A DNA stretch of 64,000 nt from Lachnospiraceae bacterium (GTDB lineage: Bacteria > Bacillota > Clostridia > Lachnospirales > Lachnospiraceae), in NCBI GenBank assembly GCA_017546025.1, contig JAFYYS010000015.1:47814-111813 (forward strand), in the 5' to 3' direction. A program made the translations under genes and the position numbers. The notes below the pieces were generated by a model. That model was not told where the DNA came from and ran no database searches. It was given only the letters and a program-made list of their open reading frames with translations. Positions within the stretch are counted from its first letter, which is position 1. Each line of letters begins with the position of its first letter. Shown here in pieces: positions 33,205 through 42,262 of this stretch.

Positions 33205-34824
33205 ATGGGCGGAAAGCGCATAAAATCGTTAAGAGTAAAGCTTGTAATGGCATTTGTCCTCGTGACGGCTGCCATTCTGATCTGCACCTGGATTCTGACC
33301 AAGCTGCTGCTTCCGCGCGTCTATCTGCGGACCAAGATCAACGATCTGACAAGCATGTTTGATGCCGTGAGTGTGCTTTTAGCTCAGGACGGTGAGGTGA
33401 CGGACGATACCGTTTCGAGCCTGCAGAGCCTGCAAAGCGGCAAGAATATTTCCGTTCTGATCATGGATGCGTCGGACAGACGCGGCCTGTATCTGCGTGA
33501 CCCGGTTTACAGCACCGGAAGCCACAAGACGCGTGACCGCATGCTCGAGCTCGAGCTGATCAAGGCCAAAAAGGACGGCTACAATTTCGCCGCCATCCAT
33601 TGGGATGCGGAGCTTCTCACGAAGAACGACCGCTATGAGATTTACGAGATGGACTGGATCAGCAACACGTCGTCACAGACAACGTGGGGCAGTGAATCTG
33701 GCGAGGAAGACGACACGACGCAGAATGCCGGCGGCACGTACATCGACCTTTCGGGGATGGCAACGGACCGGTACTACGTTTACATGAGCATTGACTACGA
33801 AAGCATTTCGAAGGCGACCGATATTGCCACGAGCTTTCAGTTGAAGGCGGCCATCGGAATCCTTTTGGTTGCGGCAGGGCTGATCTTCCTTCTGTGCCGC
33901 ATCATCACCCGTCCGATTGAGAAGATGAGCCGGGCGGCGGAGAAGATGTGTAACCTCGATTTCGAAGCACGCTGTCCGGAGGACCGGGACGACGAAATCG
34001 GTGAACTCGGAAGGTCGTTAAACGTCCTGTCCGAAAAGCTTGAAAAGACAATCGGGGATCTGAAACAGGCCAACAACGAGTTGGAGCACGACATCCGCAA
34101 GAAAGAAGAAATCGAAAACATGCGGTCCGATTTCATCTCCAACGTTTCGCATGAGCTGAAGACGCCGATTGCACTGATTCAGGGCTATGCGGAAGGCCTT
34201 CAGGACAACGTTAACGACGATCCCGAGAACCGGAACTACTACTGTGACGTCATCATCGACGAAGCGGCTAAGATGAACAACATCGTCAGAAAGCTGCTTT
34301 CCCTGAACCAGCTTGAGTACGGCGAGCAGTCGCTTGAGTATGACCGTTTCGACATCTACGACCTGCTCCGCGGCGTCCTTCGCGACACCGAAATCCTGCA
34401 GAAGCAGCAGGATGTGACCGTGCATCTGTACGGCGAAGGTCCGTGCTATGTATGGGCCGATGAATACCGCATTGAGGAGGTCGTTACGAACTACGTCAGC
34501 AACGCCTTCCATCATGTGTCGAAATCAAGGGAAATCGCGGTTTCCGTGAAAAAAACAGATGCAACGGTCCGCGTTTCCGTGTATAATACAGGAGAGCCCA
34601 TTCCGGAGGAAGATCTGGATAAGGTTTGGATTAAATTCTTTAAAGTTGACAAGGCCAGAACGAGAGAATACGGCGGCAGCGGCATCGGCCTTTCCGTCGT
34701 AAAGGCCGTCATGGATGCCCATAACAGAAAGTGCGGCGTCATCAACCATGAGGGCGGCGTGGAATTCTGGTTTGAACTCGATGCGTCGGACGATGCGTCG
34801 GAGAAGCGGGAGGATAAAGCATGA
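33205..34824 (+). CDS. Sensor histidine kinase
   Basis: A 539-residue membrane sensor. Helix 1 (about 12-32), an extracellular domain of about 170 residues with an acidic Ser/Thr-rich patch (SNTSSQTTWGSESGEEDDTTQN), helix 2 (about 213-232), HAMP, and a coiled coil with LEKTIGDLKQANNELEHDIRKKEEIENMRSDF. The phosphorylated His is in SNVSHELKTPIALIQGYAEG. ATPase boxes are EEVVTNYVSNAFHHV (N), VYNTGEPIPEED (G1, an unusual form without a leading Asp) and YGGSGIGLSVVKAV (G2). It partners the upstream regulator. Its stop overlaps the hisH start by four bases (ATGA). Confidence 0.92.
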   Translation: MGGKRIKSLRVKLVMAFVLVTAAILICTWILTKLLLPRVYLRTKINDLTSMFDAVSVLLAQDGEVTDDTVSSLQSLQSGKNISVLIMDASDRRGLYLRDPVYSTGSHKTRDRMLELELIKAKKDGYNFAAIHWDAELLTKNDRYEIYEMDWISNTSSQTTWGSESGEEDDTTQNAGGTYIDLSGMATDRYYVYMSIDYESISKATDIATSFQLKAAIGILLVAAGLIFLLCRIITRPIEKMSRAAEKMCNLDFEARCPEDRDDEIGELGRSLNVLSEKLEKTIGDLKQANNELEHDIRKKEEIENMRSDFISNVSHELKTPIALIQGYAEGLQDNVNDDPENRNYYCDVIIDEAAKMNNIVRKLLSLNQLEYGEQSLEYDRFDIYDLLRGVLRDTEILQKQQDVTVHLYGEGPCYVWADEYRIEEVVTNYVSNAFHHVSKSREIAVSVKKTDATVRVSVYNTGEPIPEEDLDKVWIKFFKVDKARTREYGGSGIGLSVVKAVMDAHNRKCGVINHEGGVEFWFELDASDDASEKREDKA

Positions 34825-35426
34825 TTGCGGTAATCGATTATGATGCGGGCAACATCAGGAGCGTGGAGCATGCGCTTGCGGCGCTCGGACTTCCTGCCGT
34901 TCTGACCAGGGATCCCGACGTGATCCGGAAGGCTGACAAGGTCATCCTGCCCGGCGTCGGCGCATTCGGCGATGCGATGGAAAAGCTGAATACGTATGGA
35001 CTTACCGGCGTCATTAAAGAAGTCGTTTCGGCAGGTAAGCCGTTTCTCGGCATCTGCCTCGGCATGCAGCTTTTGTTTGACTCGAGTGAGGAAAGCCCCG
35101 GAGCGGAAGGCCTTTCGCTTCTTCCCGGGCGGATCATCCGCATCCCCGAGGGTGACGGACTGAAGATTCCGCACATCGGCTGGAACGACCTCACATTTCC
35201 CAAAGAAAGCAGACTGTTTGCGGGAATCCCGGAGGGCAGCTATGTGTACTTCGTCCATTCCTATTACCTGAAAGCCGACAGGCATGAGGACGTCGCCGCG
35301 GAGACAACGTACGGCGTGACCATCCATGCCGCAGCGGAGCGCGGTAATGTGTTCGGATGCCAGTTCCACCCCGAAAAGAGCGGTGATGTGGGACTCGCAA
35401 TCCTTCGGAATTTCGGAAATCTGTAA
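34821..35426 (+). CDS. hisH: Imidazole glycerol phosphate synthase, glutaminase subunit
   Basis: 201 residues of class I glutamine amidotransferase. It releases ammonia for HisF in histidine biosynthesis. The nucleophile Cys is in PFLGICLGMQLLFD (about residue 80), and the His/Glu of the triad are in GCQFHPEKSG near residue 180. IPHIGWNDL and YFVHSYY are HisH marks. The start ATG overlaps the kinase stop, an odd partner for a histidine gene. hisF follows after nine bases; no other his genes are in the window. Confidence 0.95.
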   Translation: MIAVIDYDAGNIRSVEHALAALGLPAVLTRDPDVIRKADKVILPGVGAFGDAMEKLNTYGLTGVIKEVVSAGKPFLGICLGMQLLFDSSEESPGAEGLSLLPGRIIRIPEGDGLKIPHIGWNDLTFPKESRLFAGIPEGSYVYFVHSYYLKADRHEDVAAETTYGVTIHAAAERGNVFGCQFHPEKSGDVGLAILRNFGNL

Positions 35427-35435
35427 GGGGGCCTT

Positions 35436-36194
35436 ATGTTTACGAAACGTATCATTCCCTGCCTGGACGTTCATGCGGGACGCGTGGTCAAGGGAATCAA
35501 TTTTGTGAATCTCCGGGATGCCGGAGACCCGGTCGAGGTTGGCAAAGCCTACGGCGAAGCCGGCGCGGACGAGCTTGTCTTTTTAGACATCACGGCGTCC
35601 TCGGATGCCCGCGAAATCCGTGCGGAGATGGTCCGTAAGGTTGCCGAGACTGTTTTCATCCCGTTCACCGTCGGCGGAGGAATCCGGACGGTTGATGACT
35701 TCAGGATGATTCTTCGCGAAGGCGCGGACAAGGTTGCGGTGAACTCCGCAGCCATCATGGATCCCGAACTGATAAGCCGCGCGGCCGACAAGTTCGGCAG
35801 CCAGTGCGTCGTTCTCGCGATTGACGCGAAGCGGTTCCCGGACGGAACCTATCATGTATATAAAAACGGCGGAAGAGTCGACATGGGACTCGACGCGATT
35901 GAATGGGCCAAGAGAGGCGAAGCGCTCGGCGCCGGTGAGATTCTTCTCACGAGCATGGACTGTGACGGTGCCAAGAACGGCTACGAGTTAGAGCTCACGA
36001 GAAAGGTCGCGGAAGCGGTTAAGATTCCCGTGATTGCATCGGGCGGAGCCGGAACGAAGGAGCACTTCTATGAGGCACTGACCGTCGGAAAAGCGGACGC
36101 AGCCCTCGCTGCCTCCCTGTTCCACTACAAAGAACTGACGATTGAAGAAGTTAAAGAATACCTTCGGGGGAAAGGCGTCAGCGTAAGACTGTGA
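35436..36194 (+). CDS. hisF: Imidazole glycerol phosphate synthase, cyclase subunit
   Basis: A 252-residue (beta-alpha)8 barrel that joins PRFAR and HisH-derived ammonia into imidazole glycerol phosphate and AICAR. The catalytic Asp of strand 1 is in [16 protein letters not shown] and the second in [16 protein letters not shown]. Phosphate loops are FTVGGGIRT and [12 protein letters not shown]. Normal length. GGGGG precedes the start. Confidence 0.96.
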   Translation: MFTKRIIPCLDVHAGRVVKGINFVNLRDAGDPVEVGKAYGEAGADELVFLDITASSDAREIRAEMVRKVAETVFIPFTVGGGIRTVDDFRMILREGADKVAVNSAAIMDPELISRAADKFGSQCVVLAIDAKRFPDGTYHVYKNGGRVDMGLDAIEWAKRGEALGAGEILLTSMDCDGAKNGYELELTRKVAEAVKIPVIASGGAGTKEHFYEALTVGKADAALAASLFHYKELTIEEVKEYLRGKGVSVRL

Positions 36195-36208
36195 CGCCCG
36201 GTAAAGCG

Positions 36209-36898
36209 ATGAACGGCACGGCGGAATGGAAGACAATCATCGGAGCGGAGTTTGAGAAAGAGTACTACCGAAAGCTCGGAAAGTTTGTCAATTACGAATA
36301 CCAAAAGGGTACGGTGTATCCCGAAAAGGATGATATCTTCACGGCATTCCGGCTGACCCCGTTATCAAAGGTCAAGGTTGTCATTTTGGGGCAGGACCCT
36401 TATCATGAGCCGGGACAGGCACACGGCCTGGCATTTTCCGTAAAGCCGGGCGTGGAAATCCCGCCGTCTCTGGTCAACATCTATAAGGAGCTGCACGACG
36501 ACCTGGGCTGCTATATTCCGGACAACGGATATCTCGGAAAATGGGCGGAGCAGGGCGTTCTTTTGCTGAACACGGTACTGACCGTGCGGGCGCATCAGGC
36601 GCTGTCGCACAGGGGTGTCGGTTGGGAGACGTTCACCGATGCCGTCATCACGGCCGTGAATCAGATTGACCGTCCGATTGTATTTTTGTTATGGGGCTCT
36701 CCCGCACAGCGAAAGGCGGAGATGCTCAACAATCCGAAGCATCTGGTTTTGAAGGCGCCTCATCCGAGTCCGCTTTCGGCATACCGCGGATTCTTCGGGT
36801 GCAGACATTTCAGTACGGCAAACCGGTTCCTTTCGGAACACGGGATTGATCCGATAGACTGGCAGATCGAAAATAAAAACGGAGAGGGGCTTCTATGA
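36209..36898 (+). CDS. ung: Uracil-DNA glycosylase (family 1)
   Basis: 229 residues. Removes uracil from DNA. Catalytic motif GQDPYHEPGQAHGLAFS carries the activating Asp; LLLNTVLTVRAHQALSHRGVGWETFTD is the uracil-pocket segment; HPSPLSAYRGFFGCRHFS carries the His and the DNA-minor-groove loop. I chose ATG 36209, which gives the usual MNGTAEWKTIIGAEFEKEYY start. A GTG at 36191 overlapping the hisF stop is possible and neither has a strong ribosome site, so translational coupling from hisF is likely. The stop overlaps the AraC-like gene by four bases. Confidence 0.93.
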   Translation: MNGTAEWKTIIGAEFEKEYYRKLGKFVNYEYQKGTVYPEKDDIFTAFRLTPLSKVKVVILGQDPYHEPGQAHGLAFSVKPGVEIPPSLVNIYKELHDDLGCYIPDNGYLGKWAEQGVLLLNTVLTVRAHQALSHRGVGWETFTDAVITAVNQIDRPIVFLLWGSPAQRKAEMLNNPKHLVLKAPHPSPLSAYRGFFGCRHFSTANRFLSEHGIDPIDWQIENKNGEGLL

Positions 36899-37761
36899 GC
36901 GAGATTTATTCCGACATTTCCTACCAGGAACTGCATCCTACCATCTGGTACTGCAGCAGGGTCCGGGATTCCCGGTTCGCCCATTACCATTCCCACAAAA
37001 ACATCGAGATTGCATTTGTCCTCGCCGGACACGGACAGTATTTCGTAGACGGCAAGACGTATGACGTGAAGCAGGGAGACCTGCTGATCTGCAATCCCGG
37101 CGTCATGCACCAGAGCATCGTGACCAATCCCGAGGATCCGACGCTCGAGTTTGTCTGCGGTTTTTCGGACATCCATTTGCACGACATGCCGGAGAACCGG
37201 ATTGTGCTTCCCGATGACTGCCCGATTCTTTCGCTCTCAAGCGAGACAAAGCGTGAACTGAGCCGCTGCTGCTACGAGATCATCGAAGAGAACAGCTCCT
37301 CGGAGCCCGGCCGTTATTACATGATTCAGGCGCAGATGATGCGCATGCTTGTCATTATCTTCCGCGCGCTGAACGGTCATAAGCCGAGCGAGGCTCCGGG
37401 CCTTAACTTCGAAAGCTATTCGAAGGGCTACGTGGTCAAGAACATTCTGAACTATCTGAACGAGAACTATTCGCAGCACATTTCCCTCGACCAGATTGCG
37501 CGGAACATGTACTTAAGCCCGGTTTACATTTCCAAGATTTTCAAAGAAAAGACGGGGGATTCCCCGATTAACTATCTGATTCGCGTCCGTCTTTCAAAGG
37601 CAAGAGAGATGCTGACGGAAGGCCGAGGCAGCATCCGCAGCATTTCCGCCATGGTCGGATACGACGACGTGTATCATTTCAGTAAGCTCTTTAAGAAGCA
37701 TTACGGCGTGTCCCCGATGTATTACCGCAAGAAGGTAGCGGAGGAGGACGAAGAGGATTAG
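36895..37761 (+). CDS. AraC-family transcriptional regulator
   Basis: 288 residues. The N-terminal cupin sensor domain (about 25-100) shows HYHSHKNIEIAFVLAGHGQYFVDGKTYDVKQGDLLICNPGVMHQ, typical of sugar-responsive members. The C-terminal AraC domain (about 180-280) has two helix-turn-helices, ISLDQIARNMYLSPVYISKIFKEKTGDSP and IRSISAMVGYDDVYHFSKLFKKHYGVSPMYYRKK. The target is unknown; the neighbours (ung, sirtuin) are not a sugar pathway. ATGA overlap with ung and GAGGGG before the start. Confidence 0.9.
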   Translation: MSEIYSDISYQELHPTIWYCSRVRDSRFAHYHSHKNIEIAFVLAGHGQYFVDGKTYDVKQGDLLICNPGVMHQSIVTNPEDPTLEFVCGFSDIHLHDMPENRIVLPDDCPILSLSSETKRELSRCCYEIIEENSSSEPGRYYMIQAQMMRMLVIIFRALNGHKPSEAPGLNFESYSKGYVVKNILNYLNENYSQHISLDQIARNMYLSPVYISKIFKEKTGDSPINYLIRVRLSKAREMLTEGRGSIRSISAMVGYDDVYHFSKLFKKHYGVSPMYYRKKVAEEDEED

Positions 37762-37773
37762 AAAGGAGCGCTT

Positions 37774-38526
37774 ATGGACGAGAAGACCGCTTTACTGAGT
37801 CAGTGGCTGAAGGAGTCGGAGAACATCGTATTTTTCGGAGGCGCGGGCGTATCGACAGCCAGCAACATTCCGGATTTCCGAAGCTCGAACGGACTGTATG
37901 TGCAGAAGCTGAACCGGCAGTGTTCGCCGGAGGAGATGGTCAGCCATACCTTCCTTGTGCGCCATACGGAAGACTTTTTCGACTTTTACAAGAAGTACCT
38001 TGTCTATCCCGAGGCAAAGCCGAATCCGGCCCATTATGCGCTTGCGAAGCTTGAGAAGATGGGTAAGCTGAAAGCCATCGTTACCCAGAACATCGACGGG
38101 CTTCACCAGATGGCGGGTTCCGAGGAGGTTTACGAGATTCACGGAACCGTCCACAAGAATTACTGCGTGAACTGCGGCAAGCAGTTTGATGCGGCATATG
38201 TCATGAACTGCGAAGGCGTTCCGAAATGCGATGCATGCGGCGGCATGGTTCGCCCGGACGTCGTTCTGTATGAAGAAGGCCTGTCCGACTGGCTGATGAG
38301 CCGGAGTGTCCGGGCTATTCGAAATGCCGATATGCTGATTATCGGCGGAACGTCGCTTGTGGTTTACCCGGCGGCGGGACTGATCCAGTATTTCCGGGGC
38401 AAGCGCCTTGTGCTCATCAACAAGAGCGAGACACAGGCCGACTCCATGGCGGATCTCGTCATTCACGACGACATCGCCAAGGTGCTTTCGGAAGCTGTAA
38501 ACGGCATGGAAGATGCCGCGGAATAA
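37774..38526 (+). CDS. cobB: NAD-dependent protein deacylase (sirtuin)
   Basis: 250 residues. Removes acyl groups from lysines using NAD. Family motifs: FFGGAGVSTASNIPDFRSSNGLY (NAD loop; Asn stands where Gly is usual in ASGIPDFR), TQNIDGLHQMAG, the catalytic His in VYEIHGTVHKNYC, and a zinc site of two Cys-X2-Cys pairs (CVNCG, CDACG). VRPDVVLYEE and GGTSLVVYPAAGL complete the Rossmann fold. Normal length. Thirteen bases after the AraC gene; ftsH follows after 15 bases. Confidence 0.93.
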   Translation: MDEKTALLSQWLKESENIVFFGGAGVSTASNIPDFRSSNGLYVQKLNRQCSPEEMVSHTFLVRHTEDFFDFYKKYLVYPEAKPNPAHYALAKLEKMGKLKAIVTQNIDGLHQMAGSEEVYEIHGTVHKNYCVNCGKQFDAAYVMNCEGVPKCDACGGMVRPDVVLYEEGLSDWLMSRSVRAIRNADMLIIGGTSLVVYPAAGLIQYFRGKRLVLINKSETQADSMADLVIHDDIAKVLSEAVNGMEDAAE

Positions 38527-38541
38527 ACGTGGGAGGTAACT

Positions 38542-40506
38542 ATGGAAGACCGTTCCGACAAGGACAAGAATTCCCATAACGGGGACGATAAAAAGAAAAG
38601 CATCGGCATCCGGATCATTGTGACCGTCATCGCATTTTTCCTGTTCATCGGTGCCTTCATGACCATCCGCAACTTCGCGGATGCGCTGAAGCACAAGGAA
38701 ATCACATACGATGAATTCCGGAAAATGGTCAGCGATAACAACGTCAAAGAGGTTGAAATCCAGGCGGATTATGACCGGATCATCATTAAGCCCGTGAAGC
38801 CTCTTAAGGAAGAGGATGAGATGGTCGAGTACTACTACACCGGCATCGTGGACGACGAAGGCCTGGTGGAGTTTCTGTCCGAGCATAACATCACCTTTAA
38901 GCGTAAGATCATCGACAAGGGGACAACGATTTTTGATTTCCTCATTGCGTACATCCTTCCGTTTGCCCTGATTTACCTTGTCATGTGGGCACTGTTCCGC
39001 ATGATCAGCAAAAACGGCGGCTTCGGCAGTGTCGGCGGTGTCGGCAAGAGCCGCGCCAAGATGTATGTGGAAAATGAGACGGGTGTCACCTTTAAGGATG
39101 TGGCCGGCCAGGAGGAAGCAAAGGATTCCGTCATGGAGCTGGTTGATTTCCTGCATGACCCATCCAAGTATACGAGAATCGGTGCGAAGCTTCCGAAGGG
39201 CGCCCTTCTTGTAGGACCTCCCGGAACCGGTAAGACGCTCCTTGCGAAGGCCGTTGCCGGTGAGGCGCATGTGCCGTTCTTCTCGCTTTCCGGTTCGGAT
39301 TTCGTCGAGATGTTCGTCGGCGTCGGCGCATCCCGTGTGCGTGACCTCTTCAAGCAGGCCCAGCAGGCCGCTCCGTGCATCATCTTCATCGATGAGATCG
39401 ATGCCATCGGTAAGAGCCGTGACAGCCGTTACGGCGGCGGAAACGACGAGCGTGAGCAGACATTAAACCAGCTGCTTGCCGAGATGGACGGTTTCGATAC
39501 TTCTAAAGGTATCGTCATTCTGGCGGCGACCAACCGTCCGGAAGTACTTGATAAAGCACTGTTAAGACCCGGCCGTTTCGACCGCCGGATCATTGTGGAT
39601 AAGCCCGATCTGAAGGGCCGTCTTGCGGTTTTGAAAGTGCATGCGAAGAACGTACTGATGCATGACTCCGTAAACCTTGAGGAGATTGCGCTTGCAACAA
39701 GCGGCGCGGTCGGTTCCGATCTTGCCAACATCATCAACGAGGCAGCAATCCTTGCCGTTAAGGAAGGACGCACCGTTGTCAAGCAGTCCGATTTGATGGA
39801 GTCGGTTGAGGTCGTATTTGCCGGCAAGGAGAAGAAGGACCGGATCCTCGGACCCGAAGAGAAGAAGATTGTTGCCTTCCACGAGGTCGGCCACGCTTTG
39901 GTTGCCTGCCTTGAAAAGAACGCGGAACCCGTTCAGAAGATTACAATCGTGCCCCGTACGATGGGTGCGCTCGGCTACACGATGCAGGTTCCCGAGGAAG
40001 AAAAATACCTGAATTCGAAAGAAGACATTCTGACGATGATCCGGACGTTCTGCGGCGGCCGTGCTGCCGAGGAAATCACGTTCGGCTCAATCACGACCGG
40101 CGCGAGCAACGACATCGAGCGCGCAACGCGTCTTGCCCGTCAGATGATTACGATGTACGGCATGTCTGACGAGTTCGGCCTGGTTGCGCTTGAGACTGTT
40201 GAGAGCCAGTATCTGGACGGCCGTTCGGTACTGAACTGCAGCGATGAGACCGCAGCCAGGGTTGACGAGGCGGTCAGAAAAGTCATGAAGGATTGCTACG
40301 AGCAGGCCAAGGCAATGCTTACGGAGAACGAAGAGATTCTTAAGAAGGCAGCGGAATTCCTGATTGAGAAGGAAACCATCACCGGTAAGCAGTTCATGGA
40401 AATCTTCCGTGCGGTGAAGGAACCCGCAGCGGAGACAGAAGAGGCACCTGCATCGGGTGAAGAGGGGGAAAACAATGAGCAGGAGAGTGTATTGCAGACC
40501 GTTTAA
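38542..40506 (+). CDS. ftsH: ATP-dependent zinc metalloprotease FtsH
   Basis: A 654-residue membrane protease that pulls out and degrades damaged membrane and short-lived proteins. Two helices (about 22-42 and 130-150) flank a small extracytoplasmic domain. AAA domain: Walker [19 protein letters not shown], pore loop [17 protein letters not shown], Walker [13 protein letters not shown], second region of homology [20 protein letters not shown]. The zinc site HEVGH (HEXXH) lies in [14 protein letters not shown] and the downstream Asp in [11 protein letters not shown]. The end overlaps the next lipoprotein gene by 32 bases. Confidence 0.95.
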   Translation: MEDRSDKDKNSHNGDDKKKSIGIRIIVTVIAFFLFIGAFMTIRNFADALKHKEITYDEFRKMVSDNNVKEVEIQADYDRIIIKPVKPLKEEDEMVEYYYTGIVDDEGLVEFLSEHNITFKRKIIDKGTTIFDFLIAYILPFALIYLVMWALFRMISKNGGFGSVGGVGKSRAKMYVENETGVTFKDVAGQEEAKDSVMELVDFLHDPSKYTRIGAKLPKGALLVGPPGTGKTLLAKAVAGEAHVPFFSLSGSDFVEMFVGVGASRVRDLFKQAQQAAPCIIFIDEIDAIGKSRDSRYGGGNDEREQTLNQLLAEMDGFDTSKGIVILAATNRPEVLDKALLRPGRFDRRIIVDKPDLKGRLAVLKVHAKNVLMHDSVNLEEIALATSGAVGSDLANIINEAAILAVKEGRTVVKQSDLMESVEVVFAGKEKKDRILGPEEKKIVAFHEVGHALVACLEKNAEPVQKITIVPRTMGALGYTMQVPEEEKYLNSKEDILTMIRTFCGGRAAEEITFGSITTGASNDIERATRLARQMITMYGMSDEFGLVALETVESQYLDGRSVLNCSDETAARVDEAVRKVMKDCYEQAKAMLTENEEILKKAAEFLIEKETITGKQFMEIFRAVKEPAAETEEAPASGEEGENNEQESVLQTV

Positions 40507-42235
40507 ACGAAACATAATCGCGGTACTGGTGCTTGCCATGTGTCTCGGGCTTTTCGGATGTGTTCCGGAGCATACGGACAGCGAAGAAGGAAAGCCCACG
40601 CCGACCGATAAGCCAACACCGACACCGACTTTGTCGCCGACACCTACACCTTCGCCGACACCTACAAACACGCCTACACCTACGCCGAGTCCCACTCCGG
40701 CGCTGACGCCGTATGACATTTTCTCCGGAAAATACGACTCCTACTGGTATGTATGGGATGACACGAAGGATTATTATGCGGAAAAATGGATGGGTGGCCC
40801 GTTAAGCACGAATGAACGGGTGCTCTGGTTCCACGACGGGCAGATGACGGTATATCAGGTTGGCGGAAATCACGCCGCATTCCGGGATGCCGAAGAAGTC
40901 CGGAAATATCTCGGGAACGCTGCAAAGCATCTTACCTATGACCTTTCTGAGGTTTTCATCCGGATTGAGAACAGAAGGTACTGTGGCAGCGGCGGACAGG
41001 AACAGCACCCGGTTCAAACGGAATATGTTATGATTCCGAACCGGAACATCATTGAGAAGTCGCCGGGATACAATGCAAGCGAATGCTATGAGGATGACTA
41101 CTTTATGATTCCTCTTTGCAACCCCTGCTATGTGACCGATGATTCGGATGCAAATTCCGTCATTCAGGTGCAGTATCCGAGTTTCGGTGACACCGGAACG
41201 TACAGCACGAAAATGGTTTACATTCCGGATCCCGCTAATCCGATTACGCTTCCGGATTTGCCGAAAAACCTGTCGGTCGATGAGCAGTATGTCAGCGACG
41301 GGTTTCAAAAGGAACTGGATGCCTGGGCTTCGAAGTACGAAAAAGTATATACCGTTTGGAGTGAGTACGGCAGCAAATCGCAGGCGCTGCTTTGGGACGC
41401 GGCGCATAAGCGGTATGTCATGAATTATGACTGGGGTGAGGATAACGCGCCCCCGAGATATCGGAATAACGTATATTACAGAGATCTTTTTGCGCCGCTC
41501 TCATGGTTTCAGAAATATGAGGTGACGACGGTAAAGCTTCCGAACGAACTCCTGGGGGACAAAATAAAGAATCAGGATTTCATTTATCTGAGTGAAGGCG
41601 ATTTTACTTCGACATTTTTTTACAAAGAGGGTTGTCCGGAAGCGGTTATCGGAATCGGCAGAAACATAACCTTTGCAAACGGATATCCGGATTCCGCATT
41701 AATAGATTCCGCGGGAGGAAACCTGATTCGTTATGAATCCGTAATCCGGGATGAGCACGGAATCTGCTTTGTCGGGCTTCAGGATTTAGAGACCGGCTTT
41801 GCTCCTAATATTGTCCGTAAAGGCGGTTTCCTTCCTCACAGTACGGATGACCAGCCGTACACGGGAACTTTTATGGTCAGTGACCTGAATCTGACAAAGT
41901 GGTACAACAGTGTCCTAAAGGAAGCAAAAGAGAATTCTGAAGAGGAACGTACCTGGCACGTAAAGGCTGTTATTACGGAAGAAAAGAAGAAAGTTGCGGA
42001 CGGGTATCTGATTACCGGCACACACGGAAAGCTTGTAGAAGAGAAAGATTTTTCCGCCAATCCTTCGGAGGATGATTTTTCTGCGGAAATCACAGTTCAT
42101 CTGATTCCGGCAGAAGATGAAGGACCCGCAACGTTAGAATATAAAATCGTCTATTCCTTTGGACATACATTTCCTGCCGGTGATACAAGAGCATGGCATA
42201 CCATTCAGTTGGTGGAAGAGTGGAAGGCACAGTAA
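40475..42235 (+). CDS. Large lipoprotein of unknown function with Thr/Pro linker
   Basis: 586 residues. Basic N-terminus, hydrophobic segment and lipobox LFGC (near residue 29), followed by a linker of about 40 residues of repeated Pro-Thr units. The rest is one extracytoplasmic domain rich in Tyr, Asp and Trp (YDSYWYVWDDTKDYY; LVEEWKAQ at the end), with four cysteines that could pair. I recognise no family. The start ATG has AGAGGGGG upstream but lies 32 bases inside ftsH in another frame; a GTG 18 bases earlier is also possible. Base composition stays close to the neighbours. Confidence 0.78.
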   Translation: MSRRVYCRPFKRNIIAVLVLAMCLGLFGCVPEHTDSEEGKPTPTDKPTPTPTLSPTPTPSPTPTNTPTPTPSPTPALTPYDIFSGKYDSYWYVWDDTKDYYAEKWMGGPLSTNERVLWFHDGQMTVYQVGGNHAAFRDAEEVRKYLGNAAKHLTYDLSEVFIRIENRRYCGSGGQEQHPVQTEYVMIPNRNIIEKSPGYNASECYEDDYFMIPLCNPCYVTDDSDANSVIQVQYPSFGDTGTYSTKMVYIPDPANPITLPDLPKNLSVDEQYVSDGFQKELDAWASKYEKVYTVWSEYGSKSQALLWDAAHKRYVMNYDWGEDNAPPRYRNNVYYRDLFAPLSWFQKYEVTTVKLPNELLGDKIKNQDFIYLSEGDFTSTFFYKEGCPEAVIGIGRNITFANGYPDSALIDSAGGNLIRYESVIRDEHGICFVGLQDLETGFAPNIVRKGGFLPHSTDDQPYTGTFMVSDLNLTKWYNSVLKEAKENSEEERTWHVKAVITEEKKKVADGYLITGTHGKLVEEKDFSANPSEDDFSAEITVHLIPAEDEGPATLEYKIVYSFGHTFPAGDTRAWHTIQLVEEWKAQ

Positions 42236-42262
42236 TCGCCTGCATTCCGAGAGGATGATTCG

